Origin: Solanum dulcamara
Taxonomy: Eukaryota > Streptophyta > Magnoliopsida > Solanales > Solanaceae
Assembly: GCF_947179165.1 (NCBI RefSeq)
Contig: NC_077246.1
Span: forward strand, 71,954,421-72,018,420
DNA length: 64,000 nucleotides
Direction: 5' to 3'
Shown: positions 35,216 to 44,540 of the stretch, piece after piece
How the letters are laid out: each line of letters starts with the position of its first letter
Numbering within the stretch: position 1 is the stretch's first letter
Made by a program: the position numbers and the translations under genes
Notes under the pieces: generated by a model
Seen by the model: only the letters and a program-made list of their open reading frames with translations
What the model was told of the DNA's origin: nothing
The model's database searches: none

Positions 35216-38200
35216 TTACTCCATAACGAGCTCCATATGGCGGTTGAGATCCTGGAGATAATGTGTGCTTGTATATTCGTCTGAAAACATCAATGCTCTC
35301 CCTCCCATTGACTTCTGCTTCATTTCTACTGGAGCGTTCTCGCCTCTCAATAGCTGAACAACCTGCAGACTCAAAAGAATATGTCACCATTTGGTGAATG
35401 CAAAATTTTGATTTGCGGATTGTTCTGTTTTGCATATGTAAACATCGAGTAGCAACTCTTAATTCTAACTACAAAAAGCATCTTGTTAGTTGCTTTGGAT
35501 ATATGTTACTCCCTTCGTTTCAATTTGTTTGTCCAGTTTTGACTTGTCACGGAGTTTAAGAAAGTAAAGAAATCTTTTGAATATTGTGGTCTTAAACTGA
35601 AGATATGTAGAATAAACCAAATTATTCTTTAATCTTGTGGTCTTAAACATGTCATGTGGAAAGTTAGAATTAAAGAGCTGTCAAAATAGGAAAGAGACAT
35701 TCTTTTTTTAAGTGGACTGAAAAAAGATGGTAAGACAAATAAATTGAAACGGAGGGAGTAAATCATTTACATTTAGGTGTCGTTTAAGATCCTTTCTGTT
35801 CTAACTTTATAACCAAGAATTCGTAGGTGAATGGATCCTTCACACGATCGATCTTTTCAGACGTGTGCGTTTACAAACTCAACACTTCCAAATTCTAGCA
35901 AGGATCAGCAATGCTTGAAATCAAAATTACAAATGTTGGTGGGATTCGAAGGTCATAAAGGGGACAGAACGTAAAAACGCAGTGTTACCTTTTTCATGTT
36001 TGGACGAATGTCAGGCAAGTGGTGAAGGCAAGATAAAGCTGTAAACATGGCGCGTTTCATCTCAACAACATCATAGTCATCACCTAAACGAGGATCTGCT
36101 ATTTCCTTGATGTTGTTCTTCTCCAACAACGGCTTTGCCTATGCACAATTGTAACAGGTACCGGATACTTTTCAGAAACATTTCATGAATCATACTAAAA
36201 ACCTTTCATATGAAATTAAATTAAGATGATCATTACCCACAACACAAGGCTCTTTCTATATGAATCAACTGCACGACGACCAGTAATAAGCTCCAATAAT
36301 AGAACTCCAAAGGCAAATACATCCGTCTTTTCATTAACAATTCCATGCATAAAGTACTCTGGAGCCATATATCTGAATACCAATTTGCAATACATTAGAT
36401 CATAACAAAGCAACATTGACAACAAATGAAGGAACGCGTAATACACAGTAGCGGTTCCTGGATTTTCACTCCAAGGTGTTCAAAAAATAAAAATGTAAAA
36501 AATAAGAGAGTCCCTAAGAATCAAATCTTGGACATTGAGGTGCATTTTGAATGTTCTAGACCGCTGAGCTAACCTTTTGCATATTGTTCACACGATTCAA
36601 AATTTAAATATGTACATAAGCACAAAATATCTACCCTATATATACAGTATAATTGTTTGCTGAGGGGGTTCCGGTGAACACCCTTTCGCCCCTCTAGATC
36701 CGACCCTGGTAGTGCAAATTAAAAGTTTAATGTTTACATACCCAAAAGTTCCTTCAATGGGAGAAACAACATGATGAACCCATTTTTCTGGCAGCCACTT
36801 TGCTAGTCCAAAATCAGAAATCTGCACAAGAAAATGGGGGGAAAAAACTTGAGAAATTGCAATGAAATCGCACTTCCCAATCGAAGTTTCTCAATGGAAA
36901 AAAAGATTGAAACCTGAGGTTCATAATCTTCAGTTAGTAATATGTTTGAGGCAGTAATATCTCTATGGATTATGCGCTTTGGGCATTCACAATGAAGATA
37001 AAGCAATCCTTCAGCAATACCAGCAGCAACTTTATATCTTATTTCCCATTCAAGTCTCTCTTCCGAACCTGAAATGCCGAGTTTTCTGTTTATCAGTCAC
37101 TCTATAGACATTTCGTTCAACATAAGTGCATATTTATCAATCTTTAGGCAAAGAAATCAATATTGAACGAACATAGCTAGTATTAAGAGGGAATACAGCA
37201 CCGTGTATTAAGGAACCGAGGCTTCCGTGGTGTAAGTACTGAAGAACAAGGTACAAACCGCCATCAGCACTATAACCGATTAACTTAGCAGCAGAAGGAT
37301 GGTTAATGTGAGCAATGATTCCTAGCTCAGATAAGTAATCATCAACTTTGTCCTCATTGTTCTTTTCTTTCTTAGTTATTTTTTTTACTGCGACTACTTG
37401 ACCATCAGATAAACGTCCTTTGTACACTTCTGCATGTCCCCCTTGCCCGATCAATTTGTCTGTCACATTTCAAGGCATACTTTAGTATAACAAAGGGTTA
37501 ACTATGCACAAATTCAGTTCACTTTCGAGTAATACAGATTATGCAAAATACTTAAAACGGTTTAAGTTTGCAATAAAGTGACATCATTAGTGTAAATGTG
37601 GGATCAATGACGACAACAAGAAGATGCATCAACTTGTAAATATTTGTCGTAGAGATTTGCTTAAACTACCTAATAAGAGACTTAATCGCATAAATATTCT
37701 TTACACCATCAATGCGTATAACGTAAACTCGTGATAAAATTTATGTACCTGGACTGAAATTATCAGTAGCTTCAACAAGTTCCCCATAGCTAAAATTCCT
37801 CCAAGAAGGCTTTGGAATATCATCAGAATCATTAGCCTCTTCTTCAGCACTTCTATTCTTAGACAAAATCCTTCTTACATTTTTTGGTAAAATCATCTCA
37901 TATCCTAATAATGGTATACTTGACAATCTTCTCATTGACCTTCTCTTTAATTTATCAAAAACATTTTTCCAATAAACGCCTTGACTTAATTCCCCTGAAG
38001 ATGATGATGCGAAACTGCTGCTCCTATCATCACTGCTGCTAATGCTGCTATTGTCTGAATCCGACGAACCCAATGGGGGAGTCTCTAAAACTCCTCTTGG
38101 TGATGATGATGATGAGTACTGATCATCTCTATTGTTGTTGTTGTTGATGATGTCTTCCTCTTTTTTCTCATCTTGTTCCTTCTCGGCTTCATGTTGTTTC

Positions 38201-39220
38201 TTGTTTTCTCCAATTTCTTGGACATTAGCTGCACCTCTTCTACCTACAAATTTCATAGACAACAGAAGCAAAAAAGTTTTATCAGTCTTTAGCTCGAATA
38301 AAGGTGAACGGTTTCGTTATAGATTGACAACCAGCATATTTTTTAGAAAAGATACGGATTGTTTTGTTAGGATTCATCATGAATTGGTTAGTTTTACCGT
38401 AACCCTCCTCCATTATCCCAGCTTGGGACAGGCTATATGAGCAACTTGTTTGGAATTGAGGCATAGTTATCATGACATTTTAGTTAAACCATCAATATAC
38501 ATGTAACATTCATGTATCCAACAAACCAAATGAAGTGTACAAAATCTTTTATATTATAAAGATTCAATCTTTATTATGACACATTCTATTTAAACCATTA
38601 ATATAATAGAACATTCATATACCCAATAAGCAAAATGAAGTATACACAATCTTTTCTCTTATAAAGATTCAATCTTTATTGTGATAGTACTATTTAAATC
38701 ATTAATATACAAGAGCATTCATATAACCAATAAGACTAACAAGGTTTCTGATGGAGTAGTAACTACTCGTTCGTCGTCAAGCAAAGGTCTAGGATTTGAG
38801 CTCTTACTACGAAGTCGTTTGTAGTAGGAAACATTTTACCCCCAATAGGAACTTCTCGGTATGAATCCCAATTAAGTTAGGCTCCAATGCCTATACCAGA
38901 CATCGAGTGGAAAACATCCCAAAAAAATATACTCAACTAGCAAAATGAAGCATACACGGAAATCTTAATAATTCAGTTGGTTGACTACCGACTACCTGAA
39001 CTTTCACGTTATTGATGAAGGTTCGATTCCCCTCCTTGTAATCCCCTCCTCACTTCCCCTCCCCTTTCCCTTCCCCTTCTCCTACCCTCACTTTTTTTAA
39101 TCAAAAAAATCATACACAATTTTTTATGTTATAAAGATTCAATCTTTACACCTATAATGACACATAAAAAGGAAATAAATGACAATAAGGTCAAAAAGAG
39201 AAAAGCTAAGAACCTTCCAT
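35216..39220 (-). CDS. Receptor-like cytoplasmic kinase, class VI (RBK-like)
   Basis: Exons in transcript order: 39214-39220, 37749-38243, 37202-37459, 36914-37068, 36742-36821, 36237-36372, 35989-36138, 35216-35362; 475 residues if the tiny first exon (ATG GAA G) is right. Residues 1-150 are acidic, Asn- and Ser-rich and include SPRGVLE. The kinase domain follows: [11 protein letters not shown] (172-182), Lys193 in [13 protein letters not shown] (288-295), DFG (308-310), and APE (335-337). There is no signal peptide or membrane span. These features fit RLCK class VI_A, whose RBK1/RBK2 members interact with ROP GTPases in Arabidopsis; that link is inferred. The catalytic-loop position usually Lys is Thr292, possibly a subfamily trait. 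The start is the weakest point: an in-frame ATG at 38259 lies in the proposed intron 1, upstream of the TTTGTAG acceptor. Confidence 0.88.
35509..35758. mobile_element. Stowaway-type MITE, 250 bp
   Basis: Left end CTCCCTTCGTTTCAATTT and right end, inverted, CTCCCTCCGTTTCAATTT form a terminal repeat of about 25 bp with a few mismatches. It is flanked by a TA dinucleotide on both sides, the Tc1/mariner target. It lies in intron 7 of the class VI kinase gene. It has no coding capacity. Confidence 0.9.
36446..36713. repeat. Dispersed 'gcggatcc' repeat in a kinase intron
   Basis: It runs from 'cagtagcggttcctggatt' to 'cctctagatccgaccctgg' with the internal phrases 'gaccgctgagctaacc' and 'accctatatatacagtata'. 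It is a nearly complete copy of a repeat very common in Solanaceae introns and intergenic DNA. It lies in intron 5 of the class VI kinase gene. I am unsure whether it is a SINE-like or a DNA-type element. Confidence 0.65.
38735..38925 (+). mobile_element. SolS-type SINE
   Basis: The B-box-like AAGGTCTAGGATTTGAGCTC is followed by 'ttttacccccaatagg', 'cggtatgaatccca' and 'ccagacatcgagtgg', body text of a well-known Solanaceae SINE. It interrupts the 105-bp tandem array. Confidence 0.7.
38962..39100 (+). mobile_element. tRNA-derived SINE
   Basis: It has an A-box-like TTCAGTTGGTTGACTACC and B-box-like GAAGGTTCGATTCCCC, followed by a C/T-rich tail (cccctcctcacttcccc). It is the second insertion in the same tandem array. 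Confidence 0.65.
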
Positions 39221-41984
39221 GGGGGATAAAATGGAATTCTTGTCAAAAGCTCAAATGAATCAAGAAATCTTCCTGTGATAATATGAAATGGAAAAGAGCT
39301 TAAGAAAAGATTTCCATAAAGATAATTAGCTCTGAATAATATTTACATTTGAGCAATTTCCAACCAAATTCTTTCTTCTCCCTGCAAAAAATACAGGAAG
39401 AGGAAGAAGGAGGAGAAAAGAAAGGGAAAAAATTGAGTTTTTGAGAAAAAAAATTAATTTAGCTTTTAGAGTTATTTTCTTTGAAATAAAAAAAAATGGA
39501 GGTGAAGCTGCAGAAGTGGAGAGAAAAAAAATGGATTTTGGGGGTAATTGAGAAACTTATGTTTTTGTACATTTTTATAGGAATTTTTACACTGTAATGA
39601 TGAGGTGGCATAATATCAGGTCATGAGAGATTTTAATAGTCGATTTGAAGTATCGTAAAAAATAAAAATATATTTTAATACTATAATGATGAGGTGATAT
39701 GTCACATAGCGTCTATTTTATCATTCAAATATCAGCTTATGTGAGATTTTAATAACCACGATTTGAACCGTCCTAAAAATAGAGGTATTCTTTGTTACTT
39801 GGACAAATATTAGGAGCAATTTTGTCTCAATAATGTAGAAAATATGTAAAAGCAAAAAGATAAATTTTACTCTTTTTTCGAACAATTACACTTTGTTTGG
39901 ATTTTTGTAGTATTTCGTTCTATCTATTATATTATATTGCATTGTTTTGATTATATCATTTTTCATCGTTAGATAATGCAATACGTCAACATTTTAAAGG
40001 ACAAACTTATAAGAAACATATGATATGTGATAGAACTATTTTTAAAATTTTCCTCATTCGAATAGTCAAAGTTGGAATGATTTTGTTGCTAAAGTGTGGT
40101 TTTGATTTGAATAAGATTTAATATTAGTCATTCATGGTCATGATCAATCTGATGTTTCTTGTGTGTATACATAATTATCATAAGAAACAAATCTCGAATA
40201 ATCAAAAAGTACTCAATTAGACTCCAATTATTAGTGTTTTGACAAATTAAACTTGATCCAAAATATTTGACGTTTTAGAAGTATTCAATATTGTATAATT
40301 TGGTGGGTGAACTAAACTTGCTAATCTAGTTAAATTATGCTTCATGATAAAAATAATTAATACCCCCCAACTAGCTAATTTACTTAATTTATAATTAGAT
40401 TAGTGAAATTAATATACCCTACCAATGTCACTTCAGTTAGGGAAGTGCTGTTGAACTGAATTCTCTCCACAAATATAAAATGGGAAAAGCATATTAATAG
40501 GGAAAATAAAGTAGTCTTTTTATCCAAATTAATTTCTCACTTTAATTATTAGTTGTTATGGTTAAATTGTTTGATTTAGTGTAAATATAGGAAGTTTTTA
40601 CCTCGTTATTTCTAGAACTTCTTATCTCACCAGGTTGGGCGAGATGAGAGGTTCGTGAACAACAATTAATGAATAAAATGAGCCATGATACATTTTGAAA
40701 TACCAAAATGGTAAATAGATTCATTTTCTTTTCTATGTTTTATGAAGACCTACAATTCCGAATAAACCTAGATTTGCGTCAGAAAGTCTCGAGTTGAGCC
40801 AAGACTTCTAATTTCAAATAGAGTTAGCAAAGATGCTATATCAAGATGGTCAAGAAGGAATTGAATTCTCTGCTCCTTTTTTCTCAACTAAACAACAACT
40901 TAAGGCTACATTTTTCCTCTTTTGATGGGATATTAATCTTAGTTATGACTTTTTTCCCTAATAAAGTACCAAAACAGTTAGCATGAAGTCATCATCAAAA
41001 GTTCTTACTTCTATTAGGTAGTCAAAATTCAAAGTGGGGAACCAACTTATAGGGCTATTATCCCTGTTCACACAAGGTCCGAGGAAGTCGCATTTGTGAT
41101 GTAAGCAGTTTACTATGATACAAGTAATCGTAGTTCATTCTCACGGCTCAAACCCGTGACTTACAGCTCACATCCAGACAATTACGTTATTGCTCTGAGG
41201 CTCCCTTCCCAATTGGAAGTTACAACATATGGCGAAAAAATAAAGTACTTGGGTACTTTAAGCATTTGGGGCTCTCCATTCAACGACTAATTTGAAATCA
41301 TCATTGGATGAGCTTGTATGAAGGAGCATTTTAAAACACTATGTACCAAGAAGTTCTCAGCTCGTACAACTAGAACCCAATTAAGTATTATGATTAAGCC
41401 TTTCAGACCCCAGCTTAACACGGAATGCTTTGCGCACTAAACTGTCCTGAACTCGATTCAAGATATATACACTAAATAGAAATTTAGTACATCCAATGCA
41501 AATCAAGTTGGCAGCTTCAAGTCTCAACCATAAAAGGCACCATTTAAAGACCACATAAGATGACTAAAATCAAATTCCAAAAGGCCCTGCAGGCCAAGTA
41601 CTGTTAGGACCATAAAGTTGTCGACTCAATGCCATGTCGTGTAAATGAAATATATCTAAGATAGTATTCAAATGCTTCCAATCGGTAGAATAATCAAATC
41701 TTCGAGAGTGTTCATAATAAAAATACTCTCATTACGAATAGTTCTATAGAACAATTGTGATACTGCACAATGTTAAGCTTATCATGTCTAGTATATCCAC
41801 AAGATGAGTATCGCAGAAATACAAATGTTAATAAGAACTACTTAATCATCCCAGAGCCAAAACCAAGATTTCGAGAAGATGGGTGCACCAATGTACAACC
41901 TAGTCACAAATTTATACATTTTGATGTTCAAAGATAAATGTTCTTACAAATTCTTATAATTCAGCTGTCACAAATTTTTCATAG
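39221..41984. other. Intergenic, upstream of the kinase gene
   Basis: Just right of 39220 lies the kinase leader and promoter, including a purine-rich stretch (39395-39450). The rest is AT-rich with no recognisable gene; the minus-strand frame at 40542-40724 looks like chance. A TS-type SINE copy lies at about 41050-41215. Nothing I can name is visible at 41216-41984. Confidence 0.5.
41050..41215 (-). mobile_element. TS-type SINE, diverged copy
   Basis: On the minus strand the signature 'gtcacgggtttgagccgtg' and upstream 'gcctcagagcaataacgta' match the 5' half of the tobacco TS SINE family. Downstream text (toward 41060) is diverged, including 'cctcggaccttgtgtgaac'. Confidence 0.6.
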
Positions 41985-43212
41985 CAAACTCATAATAAAA
42001 TAGAGGAATCACACCCCATCCGCTTTCAAGAATGAGGGAATCACACCCTTGTAAAATCGTGATAAACTAGAGGAATCACAACCCTTTCGCATTCAAAAAT
42101 GAGGAAATTGCATTATCATAATAAAATAGATGAATCACACCTCTTCCGCATTCAAAAATAAGTGAAATCACGCCCTTGCAAGTTCATAATGAAATAGAGG
42201 AATCACACCCCTTTCACATTCAAAAATAAGGGAATCGCAAGCACATAATAAAATAGGGGCATCACACCCCTTCCACATTAAAAAATAAGGGAATCGCAAA
42301 CACTTAATAAAATAGGGGAATCACACCCCTTACGCATTCAAAAATAAGGGAATCACACCCTTGCAAATTCATATTGAAATAGAGGAATCACACCCCTTCC
42401 GCATTCAAAAAAAAAGGGATCACACATGCAAATTCATATTTTAAAATAGGAGAATCACACCCCTTCCACATTCAAAAATAAGGGAATCACACCCTTGCAA
42501 ATTCATATTGAAATAGAGGAATCACAACCCTTCCGCATTCAAACAAAAAGGGATCACACATGCAAATTCATATTTTAAAATAGGGGAATCACACCCTTCC
42601 CCATTCAAAAATAAGGGAATCACACCCTTGCAAATTCATATTGAAATAGAGGAATCACACCCCTTCCGTATTCAAAAAAAAAAAGGGATCACGCACATGC
42701 AAATTCATAATAAAATAGAGGAATCACACCCCTTCCACATTCAAAAATAAGGGAATCGCAAGCACATAATAAAATATGGGAATCACATCCCTTCTGCATT
42801 CAAAATAAGGGAATCACCCCCTTGCAAATTCAAATTGAAATAGAGGAATCACAACCCTTTCGCATTCAAAATTAAGGGAATCGCAAACACATAATAAAAT
42901 AGGGGAATCACACCCTTGCAAATTCATATTTAAATAGAGGAATCACGCCCCTCTTACATTCAAAAAAAAGGGAATCACACCCTTGCAAATTCATAGAAAA
43001 ATAGAGGAATCACGCCCCTTCTGCATTTAAGAAACAGAATCACACTCTTGCATTTTCATAATAAAATAGAGGAACCACACCCGCAAAAAAGAAAATCACA
43101 TCCTTGCAAATTCATAATAAAAATAGAGGAATCACACCCCTTCCACATTCAAATATATGGGCATCACACCCTCGCAAATCCGTAATAAAATAGGGGAATC
43201 ATACACACCCCT
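41985..43212. repeat. 1.2-kb GGAATCACACCC minisatellite
   Basis: About twenty imperfect units of 55-70 bp. Each unit holds two copies of the core GGAATCACACCC: one followed by 'ccttccgcattcaaaaata', the other by 'ttgcaaattcataataaaa' and 'tagag'. Variants with 'aatcgcaagcacataata' replace one half-unit in places. The two alternating half-units suggest a higher-order repeat. It lies downstream of the PPR genes and has no coding frame. Confidence 0.95.
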
Positions 43213-43486
43213 AGCGACCAAACCCATGCACCACTCAATCTTTTTTGATCATGGGGCAAATAAGACAATACTGGATATATTTTTAGAATTATGTACATCA
43301 TATACCTAGTTCGGTGGGGTGACCACGTGTTCACATGAACCCTATTTTCTATGGTAAATCCGCCACTGAATCAGCATATAAAGTAAAAAATAATATTAAC
43401 ATATCCATCTCCAGGCATTCAGAGACCTCAAAATACCAATATAAATGCAGCCAAAGTTGTAGATAGATTATCATGTACATACTTGC

Positions 43487-44125
43487 ATGTCTCCAGCTTT
43501 ACACCAAACATTTATGTGTAGAACTCCTTGTCCCATCTGTTGCATCAGGTCAGCAACCTCCAAAACATCATCTCTTTGAGCCCAACTGCATCAGCAATAA
43601 AGGCAGAAGAAAGGAGGAGAATCATAATCTAGAAACAAGATAGGCAAATACGAGCAAAAGAACCTCCGGAGAGTTGGGAAACTTATATGCTAATCGGCAT
43701 TCCTTCCTTTTATTTTTACTCCATTCAGTGTTGGTCCGAGGTCTATCAAAGCATATATTGTAAGCTACCCTGAAAACAAAGTAGTATGATAAGCAGGTAC
43801 ACATCAGCTGTAACACTAGCCATACCTGTCAATTAATATGCTATATACAAAGGTATTCCTGGGGATGCTTTTAGCACTCATTTCTTTTGTCACGGCCAAA
43901 GCACTTCGCATCCAGTCTGATTTAAGCATGCCTTGAGTAATGCCTCATTTTTATACATGTCAAGCTCCAAATCCTCATTTTTAACTTTTGCAAAATATTC
44001 ACAAGTTGTTCCAATATCACCAGGAGATGCCTAACCATGCATAATGGTTGTATATCTGACTCACTTGGACTAGTGCCTGCAGGCAACATATCGTCAAAAT
44101 ATGGTACAGCCTTCTCAATCTGTAT
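43487..44125 (-). pseudogene. PPR4-like pentatricopeptide pseudogene fragment
   Basis: Minus-strand pieces match the C-terminal half of the plastid RRM-PPR protein PPR4: EKAVPYFDDMLPAGTSPSES; after a frameshift EYFAKVKNEDLELDMY and EALLKAC; after another MRSALAVTKEMSAKSIPRNT and FVYSILID; then WAQRDDVLEVADLMQQMGQG with a short deletion, and KAGDM. Between ILID and WAQR are about 240 bp bounded by a GT donor and CAG acceptor, so the copy arose at DNA level, not from mRNA. Frameshifts and the missing upstream RRM and PPR region make it non-functional. PPR4 proteins act in trans-splicing of plastid rps12 in maize; the parental gene must be elsewhere. Confidence 0.8.
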
Positions 44126-44540
44126 CAGGTTAAAGAAAAAGTGAACAAATAAGGAGCTAGAGAAACCAGTTGCAACAAATAACGCATATGTTAGCACCAG
44201 AAACTGAGACATCAGTTTGTTCATCATTTATTTTAAAAACATCAAGAACATGACAGAAATGAACAATAGAAGGAGAAATACAAGAAAAAGTTAATAAGCA
44301 AAGTAACTTGCTTGTTACCTCTCAGGAGTAGCTGCATATACTATGTGATGACTCTGAAGTGGTTTCTTGAAAAGAAAAATCCCCATTAACTAAATAGCCT
44401 ACAGGCATGGAAATGAAAGATCTTTATTGAAGCAACAGCATATCAAGGTGCACATGAAGATCTTCATTTTTTTAAAAAAAAAAAAGAATCTATTTTAAAA
44501 AGGTGCACATGAAAAATCGTAAAAGTAGGAATTTCTTACT
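44126..44540. other. 3' flank of the intact PPR gene
   Basis: AT-rich sequence between the PPR stop codon and the PPR4-like fragment; it should contain the 3' untranslated region of the intact gene. Nothing else is recognisable. Confidence 0.5.

Larger units (their letters stand above)
38471..39175. repeat. About 105-bp tandem repeat, interrupted by two SINEs
   Basis: Units containing 'aaagattcaatctttatt' and 'aatgaagtatacacaatct' start near 38471, 38576 and 38681. The third is cut at about 38734, resumes at 38934, is cut again near 38962, and ends around 39105-39175. The two interruptions correspond to SINE insertions. All of it lies in the proposed first intron of the class VI kinase gene. 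Confidence 0.75.

Noticed and set aside
41985..43212. CRISPR-like array of repeats and spacers
   Set aside because: Repeats and 'spacers' are both reiterated and imperfect, and this is a plant nuclear region; it is a minisatellite.
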